Assembly: GCA_002007465.1 (NCBI GenBank)
Contig: LNAC01000136.1
Location: forward strand, 3,268,284 to 3,332,283
Direction: 5' to 3'
Origin: Ailurus styani
Taxonomy: Eukaryota; Chordata; Mammalia; Carnivora; Ailuridae
DNA length: 64,000 nt
This document shows positions 1 to 11,828 of this stretch, piece after piece. How positions within the stretch are numbered: position 1 is the first letter of the stretch; each line of letters starts with the position of its first letter. Position numbers and translations under genes: made by a program. The notes below the pieces were generated by a model that saw only the letters and a list, made by a program, of their open reading frames with translations, was not told the origin of the DNA and searched no databases.

Positions 1-455
1 AGCATTTTAGTTTCTCAAATTCTTTTAAGGAGGAGTTGGGGGCATAAATAACCTATAATTCCTTTGTTGGCTTAGTTTCATGGTCTAACCACTCATTATT
101 CCTTCACTAGTGAATTAAGATAGCTTCCGGTCTCCTTTTAATATAAATTCTATTGCTGATGATTATATCAAAAAATGGTATAATAGATTTTTACTTCATG
201 TGGACTTGAACCAAAATGTTCTTAGAACCCTTCAGAAAAATTATATTAACAAAATATAAGATTACATAATTAACTATAAAAAATGATGAAAATGTGATCA
301 ACACAGTTCAATGAAATATGAACACAGAGAAAACCAATGAAAAAATTAGGGTACTATTACTACAGGTAATAATATCTGGGCAAAGATTGAATGGATGGTT
401 AATAGAAATGGTTACTATTCTCTCAAATTTTAGGAAGCTCAGATAAGAGCACTTT

Positions 456-642
456 ATTTTTTAAAAAAAAATTTAAGGATTTTACTTATTTGAGAGAGAG
501 AGAGATCACAGATGGAGAGCGAGTGGGAGAAGCAGACTCCCTGCTGAGCAAGGAGCCTGCCTCGGGGCTCGATCCCAGGACCCTGGGATCATGACCTGAG
601 CCAAAGACAGATGCTTAAATGACTGAGCCACCCAGGTGCCCC
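456..642 (-). mobile_element. CAN-SINE (carnivore tRNA-Lys SINE)
   Basis: Reverse orientation: A-rich tail complement and GATTTTACTTATTT at the left, tRNA-derived head (GAGCCACCCAGGTGCCCC complement side) at the right. Flanked by an 11-bp target-site duplication AAGAGCACTTT at 445-455 and 643-653. Confidence 0.93.
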
Positions 643-2542
643 AAGAGCACTTTAAAAAGAAAGTAAGAAAGCAGACTGTAAGGAAGAAAAATGGGAAGAG
701 TCTATATAGCATTTATGTCTAAGTAGAATATAAGCCAAACAAAAAAGCCTCACAAAGCAGCAAAATGGATTAACCATCTGAGAGGGTGCTTTCTTAATAT
801 TTTAATAATGGAAAACCATTTGGGCTTACAGGTGTTCTGTTTCATTGAGATAGTGTATATGTCTAACTTTTGGGAAATTACAGATCCCTGTCTTCAAACT
901 AGTTAATAAAATTGAGAGTCTTTTATGAAAACATTACATTTCAAAGTTAACTTTCATAGTGAACGACCTCCTTCACAGAACAAGCAGGAAACATCAACTT
1001 ACTTCAGCGTCCTAGAATTGATGAGTTCTAAGGGAGCTATCTCGTAAGACAGAGGAAGCCAGTATGGACCCCTTCGGATTTTTACTTTGTGGCCTTTGGG
1101 AAGTCACTTAACATCTTAAAGTCCTAGTGTCTTTGGGTTTGATTTTCTATCTACAGGAGGATTTGGCAAGAGAGACATCTTCCAAGGACTGTGTGAAGCA
1201 TGGCGACTGGAGTCTGAGGGGCTACACGGGAATTTCTCTTTGTTTCGACTCACGAGGGAGAAGTTTCGCAGAGTGACAGAGGTGAGGGGGCGGAAGTGTC
1301 TCAGATGGAACAAACAAGAGCGATGCAACCCAGAGCCCATTAAAATCTTTCCCTGCTCTCTTGAAAAGACTGCACCTCCACGCGCTACCCGAAGGACAAT
1401 TAGCAGGTCACAAATGATGAAAACCTAATTATGAAAATTGCTCAGGGCCATCATCAGGATTGACTTTTACTATTTGGATTTTGTTGACCTATGGATTGAC
1501 CGTGAGTTTAAACTGAAGCGATCCTCCTCTCCCTTTTGGAAATTTAGTCAATGTACTTCTGACCTTTAGGAGGAACTAATTCAGAGGAAATCTTGGGAGG
1601 TAAACTTTAAATATTTCCAAACATTAAATCTAAATTTTTAAAAGTAACTCGATTCCTTAAATAATACCTTCAGTGGACTAAAGTTTTAAAATAAGTGTTT
1701 TCTATGTAGTCTAGCTCTAAGTTGTCCTACAACAAACCTGTCCAAAACCAGGAGAGTAGTTCCACAATGGGCCTTAGAAACGTGGCTCAAACTTAAATAG
1801 TACATTTTTTTCTCCTTAGGGTTGGAATGTATTTTGCCATAAGAAAGTTTAGATCCTAAAATAAAATCAAAACAACAATAAAATAAAATAAAAACAAAGA
1901 AAAAAGTCTTTCCAGCTAGGAACACTTCCCACAGGTCTCCCCACATTCGTGAATATCACGGAAGTCAATCCTGAGCCCATTGACAGGGACAGCCTCTCAC
2001 CTGGTTGTACCCTATGCCAGGAACCCTGAAGTGCAGTAACCTCCAGTGACCTGGCCATCAAATGACACTTCTGTGTTCCATGACAGCCCACATGGTCCTT
2101 GAACCCTAACCCGCTCTTCCCAAGATGGGTGCGTGGAAAAGCAATTCAAGGCTCTTGCCAAGAGCCAGTGTCAAAGCTTGCAATGACTCGAAATGCTGTT
2201 CGACTGCGGGGCTATTTCAGAGGTTATCTCATAAGCATAAACATCGCCCCCCTTAGTAAGTCGTAGGCAGACCTCTTGAAATCTCCTTTCCTCTTCCTTA
2301 CTGCAGAATACTTCATATCTACTACGGCTTTTGAAATTGAGTGTATAAAGTGGAATTGGTTTTTTGACAACTTCTCAATAGCATTTTTCTTTTTCTTTTT
2401 TTTTTTTTTTGGTTGGTGGATTTTAGAGTTTTCTTATAAAGTTCTGAATTCTGAGTCAAAAATGAATCCCAACCTAGTATCGCTAGGAAAAGTCCATGGA
2501 GGAAGATCAGTTTTGCGCAACTTCAACTAAAAACAGAAAAGG

Positions 2543-2741
2543 TAGGGCACCGGGGTGGCTCAGAGGGTTAAGCGTCTGCCTTCGGCTCAGGTCATGATCC
2601 CAGGGTCCTGGGATCAAGCCCCACATTAAGCTCCCTGCTCTGCAGGAAGCCTGCTTCTCCTTCTCTCACTCCTCCTACTTGTGTTCCCTCTCTCGCTGTG
2701 TCTCTGTCATATAAATGAATAAAATCTTAAAAAAAAAAAAA
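2543..2741 (+). mobile_element. CAN-SINE
   Basis: Forward copy from the tRNA-like head (CACCGGGGTGGCTCAG) to AATGAATAAAATCTT and a poly(A) tail. Flanks share CAGAAAAGG, a probable target-site duplication. Confidence 0.92.
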
Positions 2742-5572
2742 GGTCAGAAAAGGCGAGTTAGGATAATTACCTAATGGAGTGAATGCTAGCACATTAGGAA
2801 AGCTGCACTAATAAAGCATGTAGTGACTAATATGCATACATGTACACGTACTTGAACTGAGCATATACCTTTGTATTGCTTATAATGTAAACCATCTTTA
2901 TATTTGTTTGGAGTCTGGCTGGTCACAAGGTGCTTCTGTGTACATTATGCCATTGACTCCAGTACAAGCACAGAGCTTAACACTACAGTGGCTACAACAT
3001 ATCGCTAGGTGATTTTAGAACGTTCTTGTGAGGTTGTTAAAGGACATCTAGAAAGATATGGATTTGAATGAGTCTAGCAAAGAACTGTAGTTCTTTGTTC
3101 CAGGACACTTGAGAGTAATGCACAGCGTGGACTAGTTAACACAGGTGTGGCCATGGTAGAGATCCCAGAAATGGGACAAATGGAGTTGACTAGCCCGGTC
3201 CCCACATCTGGGAAATTTCTCCTGAGACAGAAAGCAGAATTCTAGAAAGAGCAGCCTCTTCTGTAGGTGGCAAAGAACAAGGAGGTGTGAAAATTTCAGA
3301 GGAGTCTGTTAAGACTCTCTAGTGCCATGGTAACCTGGAAGGCCTGGGGCTAAGGCTAACGCCCCTTGGCCGTCAAGAACATAGCTTCATTTTCTAGTCT
3401 CCTCTCTTCCCACCAGAGAGGCTTGGGGAGGCCGTCGGGTTGGAGTGGGCCAGTGGGGACAGGTGGAGTCATCCTGAACTTGTATCTGCACAGCATCTCA
3501 GCCTTTACATTGGATGAACATGAACTCGGGTACTTGGAGATTGCTTGCCACCCTCTTCTTGAGCCTCTGGTTATCCTTGATGCTCATTTTAATCTAGTTT
3601 CTTGTGTTTCGTTTTGTTTCAGGAGTGTGGATGGGAGCAAAAAGGCTGGTGCCTAGTTCTGGTGTGACTGTGGTTATTAACGTCATCACTGATAGGGCCA
3701 CCCATGGGACCTCCTCCCTGTGAGGAGCTGTAATTGGCCACAGCTGCAGGCAGGGCTTTGAACACCCTGCAGAACAGCCGAGTTGCCTGCAAGTCCCTCC
3801 TGTCTACCACTCTATCCTTCTCCTTGGGGACTGGCTGTATCAGAGGAAATATTTCTACAAAGGGCTAAAGCTCCCACCAGGAGGTGGGGGAACCATAATC
3901 CTTTGAAGTCATTTAATCCCACCCACCTTATTTTTCTGATGAAGAGACTGGACCTCAGTTCACACGACTAGTATGTGGAGTAAGGATTCTCAGTGTCAAC
4001 ATATGGTCCCTAAACTGCTGCAAAGGGCCTGTGGTTGGGGGAAGGGAGCAAGAGGTACTAGGGGACAGCAGCAGTTCCCAAGATGTCTTCCCTCAAAGCA
4101 AGAAAGGGAGAATGAAAGACACTGGACTTTCCTTTCTCCATGCTGCTTGAATGATTTTTCTAATTTGGTCGATTCTTATTTATTTCAGTGACTTACTAGA
4201 CAGTTGCTCTTGAATCACATGCCTGCCTGTGTTTGCTACCGGTGCCATTGGGGGACAGAGGAGATATGCAGCTAGAGTTATTCTCTGTACCATTTCGGAA
4301 TGAGTCATTAATTACGCACAGAGAAATGTATATTAAATGTATATTAAATATACATGTGACTATGCATAGGTAGATTTAAGCAGTTATAAAAGATTTATCT
4401 GTAGAAGCGTATGTCATTAAAGGTGCCACCTTAAGACCATAGCACATGCTTGGGGCTCTAAATAAGTAACAACTGAAAACACCAATATTGATAGACTTCC
4501 CCAAAATAAAGCACGCTAGTGGGATCTTCTATGTTTCTATGTGGACTTGACAGAATTCAGTAGTAGGAAAAGGGACTAGGTCACTTTCATACCAGTCTCT
4601 TTACTCTCTATTAATGCTCAGCTTCTGGAATAGGTAACTTAAAAAAAAAAAAAGGCTTAGGTCTAGTTTTTAGGTTTAAAATTCCATGCTCCATAAATAG
4701 AACACACAAGAACTAGGAAACTAAATCTATATTTAAGATAAATAGGGGAGACCAAGGAATTCACATTTATCTGGAGAGAAAATTAGTAAAAGCAACAGCA
4801 AATTCAGGCGATGTGTGGAAAAGGTAATTTATCCCCTTAGCCTCACAGCGAATTTGATGGATTTTTTTCTGTTTTTAAAAGCATATTGTTTGGCTATCTG
4901 AATAGTCTTGTTGTCTAGTACCTCGCAGATAAGTTGTCAATCGTCTTTGAGCTTAAATGAGCTTTCCTTAAGAGTACTGGTCCCGCAGAGTCTCCCAACC
5001 CATCTGAGTCGCTGTGGGGAGCACACACAAAAGCCTCCCCTTCTTTCTTTGCTCTTCGGGTATCCGTTAGCCGGTGTCCTCTCCCTGCCACCAACCACCG
5101 CAAGATTTTATCCACAAGATATAACACATCCTTATGCCAGCCTGAGCTAAAGTTCCAACTAAACCCAGTTAAGACTCCTGCCTAAATATTAATTTGCAGC
5201 TTACTTTCGTCCTTGTCTCATTTCATGGCTTTTCCTCCTTTGGGGTTTTGAGAAACCCAAGGATATAATTCTTGAAGTGTTTCATATTTTTCTGTTTGTT
5301 TACCCGCATTTTGTTTTCTATTTCTAAGACCACAAGGAGAAGCCATTCCTGTTAAGAGATATGGCTCAGAGTAAGCAATATCGTCCCCCTCCCAATCTCC
5401 CTCATCTCCTCGCGGGTCTGGGGAACCATCACGCCCAGGACTTACAATGTATGACACATGGAATTACAATCATTTGTTTTCGTGTCTGCTCTTAGCTGGT
5501 GAGGGCAGGAGCCGTGGTCTGCTGGTCTTGAAGGCCGGGCACATTTCAAAAATATGTTTTCAAAAGAATGCC

Positions 5573-5767
5573 TGGGGGCGCCTGGGTGACTCGGTTGGTT
5601 AAGCGACTGCCTTCAGCTCAGGTCATGATCCCGGAGTCCCAGGATCGAGTCCCACATTGGATTCCCTACTCAGTGGGGAGTCTGCTTCTCCCTCTGACCC
5701 TCCCCTGTCTCATGCTCTCTTGCTCTCTCATTCTCTCAAATAAATAAATAAAATCTTAAAAAAAAAA
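5573..5767 (+). mobile_element. CAN-SINE
   Basis: Forward copy with head GGGGCGCCTGGGTGACTCGG, pyrimidine-rich body and AAATAAATAAATAAAATCTT tail. Target-site duplication AAAAGAATGCC at 5562-5572 and 5768-5778. Confidence 0.94.
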
Positions 5768-6394
5768 AAAAGAATGCCGGGTAGTCTAGGGTAGTTGGGT
5801 GACCTACATCAGAATTTAAGCTTTGTCACCTAACTAACTCTGTATTCTAGGAAAATCCTTTAATTTCTTCACTATCCAACTGAAGGCACTGGTGTGAGGC
5901 TCAAAATGGCTAACACGCATTTTCTACACTTCAGGTCCTTAACCTAAGAGGTTTGTAGTTCCTTTCATACATTTTTAGAAAGGCAAGCTTGGATTTTCTG
6001 GGGAATATTCCGGACTCTCGTGACATTCCTTTAACTTACTCTTTGGGATGAGCCTGCTGTTGTTTATACAGTTGTTTCATGGTTCTTAAACATGTGGTTT
6101 TTTAAAAATTAATCCCAAGCCGTAAGACCATATTCTACATGAACTATTTCCAAAACTGGTTTTAAAAAAACAGCTGCTTTTATAATAAATTCAGTATCAG
6201 AATAATGTCGTGGTTGTACACAGTTCATTATTCCTTCAGAAACCAGGGGAAGCAGATCAGGGCTTCAACTGGCCAAGAATGATGTTCGAAAATTCTTTAT
6301 CACCTTCGATTCACCCAGCGAGAACGTGGCTAAAATCAGACTTTCTGTTTTGTCGGCACAGAGTTCTTTCTATGACAATTTGCCACCAGCCAGA

Positions 6395-6442
6395 TTAGAA
6401 TAGATGCTCATTTTTTTTTTTAATTTTAGAATAGATGCTCAT
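6395..6442. mobile_element. Poly(T)-only insertion scar with target-site duplication
   Basis: Two copies of TTAGAATAGATGCTCAT (6395-6411 and 6426-6442) flank only an 11-T/AATT tract. This fits a retroposition event (minus orientation) truncated so severely that only the poly(A) tail was inserted. A slippage duplication of the 17-mer is the alternative. Confidence 0.6.
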
Positions 6443-6599
6443 TAATCAAGGCAGGTCAAAACGTCAACTTCCCCACTCTGGGCGCGCCTTTGTGGCACCT
6501 GGAAGGACGGCAGGCAGGTGGGCACCAAACACGAGGCGTGTTTTGCTGTGCAGATGCCAATGACCTCGTAAGGGGTTCCCTTTGTTCGGTGGGAGGACA

Positions 6600-6812
6600 A
6601 ACAGTATAATGGTTCAAAGAATGGCTTCTGATGTTACTCAGACCTGAGCTCACATGCTTATTTTGCTTTTTTACAAATTTTGTAACTTCCGAGCCTTTTT
6701 TTCACCTGTAAAATGGACACATGCCTATCTCCGTAATAGGCATAATACAATTGTTATGAGAATTAAATGGAGGACACTGCTCAGCACAATGTAGATGCTC
6801 AATAAAAGGTAA
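6600..6812 (+). mobile_element. MIR SINE
   Basis: Diverged MIR: GACCTGAGCTCACA..., the MIR core CACCTGTAAAATGGACAC, GAGAATTAAATGGA and the end GATGCTCAATAAA appear in the expected order. Confidence 0.8.
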
Positions 6813-6882
6813 TTATATTGCTTGTAATAGCCACTAATGTTATTAATTATGATATGAATCACATGGCAATATCAATTACACT

Positions 6883-6903
6883 AATAATAATAATAATAAT
6901 AAT
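6883..6903. repeat. (TAA)n microsatellite
   Basis: About seven TAA units, lying between two MIR-type elements. Confidence 0.9.
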
Positions 6904-7100
6904 ACAGCTTATGCCTGATAGGTGCCATCCTAAGACCTTATGAGTATTAACTCGTTTCTTCAACACCCTCTAGTGGGACTATTATTGTTCCAGCTTTCCA
7001 ACTGAGACCCAAAGAGATTAGGTAAATTGTGCACGGGAAAGGGCACACCAGGTTTTGAACGCAGGTGATTCAGCTTTAGAAAGAATTCTTCACCACCATC
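6890..7100 (-). mobile_element. MIR-like SINE, diverged
   Basis: Complementary MIR order: ...CCATCCTAAGACCTTATGAGTATTAACTCGTTTCTTCAACA..., then AACTGAGACCCAAAGAGATTAGGTAA and TTTGAACGCAGGTGATTCAG. Confidence 0.7.
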
Positions 7101-7499
7101 CCATGCCACTGATGCTTTTCTGCTCAACGATAATGCTGTGGACAGGGTGTTTTAGTGATATGAGTGACAGTTTTTTGGATGGTGCAAGAAAGAACAGTGT
7201 ATTACGTTACTGTGGCTTGTCATAGGTTATCCGCATTTGACGCCCACAGCAGGAGTTTGTGTCCACTAGATGGCATTGTTGTTTTAATGAAATATGAACC
7301 AAGTCACTACTTAGGTTTAGGAGCCTGCTAAATTTGAGAACAGCAACAGGACAAGCCAGCTGCATCCCTCAAAGTCTGACGGAAGAAACCCCCCAACTTT
7401 ATAGCTCAGTTAGAGATCCCTAAAGACTAATGGTATCGAGAAATAATCAGGAAAAGTATATGCTAGTTTTTTTTTTCCCCCTGGGTGTTGATGTCTATA

Positions 7500-7620
7500 G
7501 AAAATCTGGATGAGTTTTGCAATCGTCTAGTCCAAACGCATCAGTTCACAAATAGACTGAGGGCCAGAGAGGAAAAGTTACTGGGAGATGGAGACCCAGA
7601 CTTGATGGCTTTGGCTGTAG
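7500..7620 (-). mobile_element. MIR/L2-like fragment, weak
   Basis: The stretch resembling 'ACAAATAGACTGAGGGCCAGAGAGGAAAAG' matches the common mammal-wide 'gaggaaactgaggcccagagag' motif. The 63-codon open frame here is therefore likely repeat-derived and not a gene. Confidence 0.4.
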
Positions 7621-7873
7621 TTCTCTTTCCTGAATACTTCCAACTGATTCTAAATCACAAAGAAACTGGTTTCTAAATTCTTATAAGCCTTTCCTTTGGG
7701 GTATGGGGCAGAAGACTGCCCAAAGATGATGAGTTTTTGCTTCATTATGTTTTATACGTATGTTCAAAATCAAGATCAGACTCAGATACTTAGATATGAA
7801 GGAGGATAAAAGCAAAAAATGGTGCCTATTTTTTTTCCTTTTTATTATGTCTCCTTGCAAAGACTGAGTGACT

Positions 7874-8064
7874 ATTTTTTTTTAATTTTTTTTTAGAGAG
7901 GAGAAAGCGGGGGAGGGGCAGAGGACGAGAGAGAATCTTAAGCAGGCTCCCTGCCCAGCGCGGAGCCCGATGCAGGGCTCAATCTCACAACCCTGAGATC
8001 ATGACCTGAGCCAAAATCCAGAGTTAGAAGCTTAACTGACTGAGCCCCCCAGCCCCCCAGGTAC
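7874..8064 (-). mobile_element. Older CAN-SINE
   Basis: Diverged reverse copy with GAGATCATGACCTGAGCCAAAATCCAGAGTTAGA, an older subfamily signature. Short flanking repeat GAGTGACT on both sides. Confidence 0.88.
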
Positions 8065-8154
8065 CTGGAGTGACTCCCACTGTGCAAGACTGACCCTATT
8101 GGCTGACAATGCAGTTTGTGGATATTAAACCCAGAGCAGATAGAGGGTAATGGA

Positions 8155-8335
8155 TAAGCAAAAGGACTGGAACCAGACTGCCTGGATGGAACTGAAAAAC
8201 CCAGGAAAGGCCATGAGGCACCCCTAAGCCTCTGTTTCCACATCTGTAAAATGGGAATCATAGGTTTACTTATAAGATGTTTGTGGAAATTAAATGCACG
8301 TGAAGTGCCTGTGACATAGTAAAATGTCAAGGTTA
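8155..8335 (+). mobile_element. MIR SINE
   Basis: CCAGACTGCCTGGATGGAAC, then CCTCTGTTTCCACATCTGTAAAATGGGAATCATAG, then GTGGAAATTAAATG, in MIR order. Confidence 0.85.
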
Positions 8336-8649
8336 AGGGTGGATAATAATGAGGATTTCTGTCATGATAGCTGATGCTTAGTTTTCTGTCTCTCAGCTCT
8401 GAATGCCATTGCAGGTGCTTTGTCAACAACTCCTTTACTCACTGTCACATGCTAAATTGCTAAAAAAGAGAGATAACGTTTCAGGTTTTATAACTGTGGA
8501 ACATCACTTCTTCCTCAACCAGATGGTAGAAGTAGCCAAGATACATATGGCATGTACTTCATTATGTGTTCACATCAGCTTTATTTAAAACACTCGTAGG
8601 CTTTGGGCTCCTACTCATAGTTTAGACAGAGAAGGTGACCAGCATGCAA

Positions 8650-8870
8650 ATAATAACCATTGAACACTTGCTGAGTGTCAAACATTGCTCTGTTTTGCAA
8701 GTATGAACTCATTTAATTCTTACTACAACCGTGTGATCTAGGAACTAATACTTTTTTCCTTTTAAAGATGAGCAAACTGGGATCCAGAAACTTGCTCCAG
8801 CTTAAATGATAAGCCAGAGTCAGCACTGGAACTCAGGTGGCCTGGCACTTAGTGACCCTCTCAGGGCAGG
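8650..8870 (-). mobile_element. MIR SINE, diverged
   Basis: Complement order: ACCATTGAACACTTGCTGAGTGTCAAACATTGC, AACTCATTTAATTCTTACTACAACC, AAGATGAGCAAACTGGGATCC, and GGAACTCAGGTGGCCTGG. Confidence 0.78.
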
Positions 8871-9866
8871 ATGTGAGCCGGCATCTCCTCCAAGGTTCCA
8901 GAGGCCTAGCTTGCTTCCCTCCCATGCCCCATACCTAATACCACAATGAAGCCTGATAGAGCCACTGTTTGGGGAGCCCTTCTAGGCTGCTGTTAATAGG
9001 CAACTTCATGACCCAGGAGGCTCATGTGTGAAACCTACATCGATATTTTCATGGCAGTTAATGAGATCAACTGGTTAAACATTTAATGGACTCCTGAGCT
9101 TAACAGAGTAAAACAAAGTCCTAAGAGGTCAGAAGAGAGCATGCCTAGGAAAGCGTACTCCTGAGGACCACTCCTTAAGGGATCAAAGATCGATGCAGCC
9201 AGAGGATGGTTGCTGGCGCGATCGTGACTGGGACCGGCCCTGTGCACTGTAACTTATCGGGTGCTCCTACGTTCTGTAACATTCCAGACTACCCTCTTTT
9301 CATGGCCAGGAATCTCGGCTCTATTCCCACATAAAATTCTTGAATTCAGATTTACAAGAGACAGAGTGGTCTTCTGGTCTACCCCTCTGCCTTTAAAAAG
9401 AAGGCAACCGAGGTACTGCTTCTGGTTTGCCCCAAGTTATCTTAGAGGAAGAGCTGGAGCCCTGTTCGTTCAGGGATCACACACTGCTTCTATGTCCTTT
9501 AGCGATTTTACTTTAAATAGCATCACTCTGAATACTTGCCGAAATTCTCTTGTTTATACCAATGACATTTTTCCTTCAGTGAGGAACCCAAATTCAACAG
9601 ACAGCATCTTTACAGATAGCACCTTCCCACTGATCATTTCCTCTTCCCTCCTTTGCCTGACATCACCTCTCAGGGGGCAGGGGACCAGTGACATTTATCA
9701 CAAAAGATCTTCAAACCAAATGGCGTTTTCCACGAGAAGCCACGCACGCAAGCCACGGAACCTGGACCTGGTCCGACCTGGACAACGGGCTCACTACACA
9801 GGACCGAGGCGACTGACTTCCAAGCAGAACTGCCAAAAAAGGAGCTGGGAGGGGGCTCCCACTTAC

Positions 9867-10268
9867 CGATTTCGGTCATCGTGATCCCTGGCGCTAGCTG
9901 CCCGTTGTTGAAAGAGCTATAGGTAAACAAGTTGGGTACGGACGTGAGGTCATAGATGGGCTCTTGCTTTATCTGTTTGATTCCAGTCATGTCAAGTCCT
10001 GACTGGTCGGGGGACGGCTGGCCGGAATCCACGCTGTAGTAGCCCTCGGACTTGGGCAGGTCGATGACGTGTCCGTTGGCGTAGGCGCCCCCGGCCTCGC
10101 TGCTCAGGCCGCCCAGGCCGTTGCTGAGGCCGCCGCCGTACACCCTGGCCAGCGCCTCGGCCTCCCCGCTCTGCTGCTGCCGCTGCTCCTGCAGCCGCTG
10201 CTGGTGCTTCTGCACCTCGGCGTACAGGCTGTCCCTCTGCTTCTTGGACATCCTGCCGAACTTCACGG
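9867..10268 (-). CDS. RORB: RORB coding exon 4: C-terminal extension and hinge
   Basis: The 402-nt exon has an acceptor ctccccgcag|CC and a donor ATCG|gtaagt at 9866. It completes Ala90 and encodes 133 residues from [10 protein letters not shown] to ...PGITMTEI, plus one base. It holds the C-terminal extension that contacts the minor groove, a Q-rich segment ([13 protein letters not shown]), and the hinge with an IKQE motif (Lys about 190) that fits the SUMO consensus and corresponds to the RORA hinge motif. The segments [11 protein letters not shown] and [20 protein letters not shown] identify RORB specifically. The stretch after ARVY (residues about 134-151) is odd: it is Gly/Ala-rich with essentially only G/C third positions, where human RORB as I recall has Ser/Asn/Thr. 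The following exon, starting with Asp, was not found below this point in the window. Confidence 0.97.
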
Positions 10269-10701
10269 CTGCGGGGAGGGCGAGACAAGAGCAGGAGAGA
10301 ACGCGTGGCGTTATCATTCTCGGCAGGTCCAAGGTGGTCAGGGACACTTGGCCCCTCAGCATCAGATGCACAGCATCCTAGCACCGGGAAGCCCGAGAGT
10401 GCGTCCCGCTGCAGCCCGCCTGTGGGGAGAGGTGAGGGAGGGGCTGTCCTGCTTTATGCGGAGTGAGCAATAAATCTAAGCTGCAAAGAAACGTCAAGAC
10501 TTAGGTACGTATTTCTTATTGCTATGAGTCAGAAGGCATAATTCCTGGTTGTTTCTTATGTGCGGGGGGCGGGGGGGGTCCACAAACCAAAAACTACCAA
10601 ATAGCACGTGATATTAAGATGTCAACCAACACTCATTCTTGGCTTCGGCGGCTAAGCACTAGGGTTACTAGATTGTTGGGCAGGACCCTCTTCTTTCACA
10701 T

Positions 10702-10866
10702 TTTTTTTTTTTAAGATTTTATTTGTGAGAGAGAAAGAGCCCAAGCAGGGGAGGGGCAGAGGGAGAAGCAGACTCCCCAGTGCACTGAGCAGGGAGCTCA
10801 ATCCCAGGACCTGGAGATCGTGACCTGAGCTGAAAGCAGATGCTTAACCGACTGAGCCACCCAGGC
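10702..10866 (-). mobile_element. CAN-SINE
   Basis: Reverse copy beginning TTTTTTAAGATTTTATTT and ending ACTGAGCCACCCAGGCCC. It is slightly shortened in the body and inserted about 430 bp upstream (in gene sense) of exon 4. Confidence 0.92.
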
Positions 10867-11370
10867 CCATATTCCACGTTTTCTAAACAGCACAGTGGGT
10901 AGGACCAAGGATGTGGGGCAGGGTGATAAACACAATTTGAAGTAAGCATCTCCTCTTCAGTTGGCCGTTGGGACCAAATTCAAAGAGTCTCTGGAAAACA
11001 GAAGTTCTGTATATCCACTGCTCGGGAAGTGAGCCCGCTGTTACCCTTCCTTTCTTGTTCTGTCACGCCCAAGTTTTATAGTGCCTACCTCTTCTAGAAA
11101 AAGCCTTAGCCATTGTAAGGAAAAAGGAGGAAGAGGCTCTGTAAGTGATCACAGAGAGATCTGAGGGTGCTTTGATCTGAATTCATTGTTTCTTGACCAG
11201 AGGAGCTTAACCTGTGAACTGCTATGGACACTGACGTTCTCCTCACAAGCGAATACTGGAAGCCAAGGGGCCACCTGTCTGAATCATCAAACCCTATGTC
11301 CTTCAGTTCATGTTAATGGTGGAGACTATGACAAACATGGAGGTTCCTCTCTGAGTATCCATTTTCTTTT

Positions 11371-11571
11371 TTTTTTTTTTTTTTAAAGATTTTATTTATT
11401 TATTTCACAGCGGGAGAGAGATCACAAGGAGGCAGAGAGGCAGGCAGAGAGAGAGGGGGAAGCAGGCTCCCTGCTGAGCAGAGAGCCCGATGCGGGCCTC
11501 GATCCCAGGACCCTGAGATCATGACCTGAGCCGAAAGCAGAGGCTTTAACCCACTGAGCCACCCAGGCGCC
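11371..11571 (-). mobile_element. CAN-SINE, young copy
   Basis: Full reverse copy with the GGCAGAGAGGCAGGCAGAGAGAGAGG body and AGAGGCTTTAACCCACTGAGCC, the mustelid-like variant. Perfect 20-bp target-site duplication at 11351-11370 and 11572-11591 indicates recent insertion. Confidence 0.95.
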
Positions 11572-11616
11572 CTGAGTATCCATTTTCTTTTCTTTCCTGC
11601 CAATGTTCCCATCACC

Positions 11617-11828
11617 TTTTTTTTTTTTAAAGAAAAGATCTTCATTTATTAATTTATTTTAGAAAGAGAGACAGAACCCCAGTGAGCAGGGAGAGGAGCA
11701 GAGGGAGAGGGACAAGCAGACTCCCTCCTGAGCGTGGAGCCGACTTGGGGCTCGATCTCACCACCCTGAAATCACGACCTGAGCAGAAACCAAGGGATAA
11801 TGCTTAATGGACCGAGCCACCCAGACCC
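11617..11828 (-). mobile_element. CAN-SINE
   Basis: A second, more diverged reverse copy only 45 bp beyond the previous one. CCATCACC is repeated at each end. Confidence 0.9.

Larger units (their letters stand above)
1..9866 (-). other. RORB: RORB intron following exon 4 (partial)
   Basis: This is intron from the donor at 9866 to the window edge. I looked by eye on the minus strand for the next exon (DRIAQNIIKSH-type start of the ligand-binding domain) and did not find it. Besides the SINEs and MIRs listed separately, 643-2540, 2745-5560, 5780-6390 and 7105-7860 show no gene or repeat I can name, apart from short homopolymers and scattered AT-rich sequence. The tract 9000-9866 ends next to the exon and contains a weak MIR-like piece. 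Confidence 0.8.

Noticed and set aside
1..9866. Search for the next RORB exon (start of the ligand-binding domain)
   Set aside because: No stretch on the minus strand reads DRIAQNII or the following conserved residues next to an acceptor, so the exon is taken to lie outside the window. A computed alignment could overturn this.
9261..9884. Plus-strand open frame of 207 codons, the longest in the window, running into the antisense of RORB exon 4
   Set aside because: It overlaps a coding exon on the other strand and contains a MIR-like piece. It resembles no known protein, and a frame of this length is not surprising among six frames over 64 kb.
10069..10473. Several 86-134 codon plus-strand frames, and a 130-codon minus-strand frame, over exon 4
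   Set aside because: They are shadow frames of the GC-rich RORB exon, where stop codons are rare.
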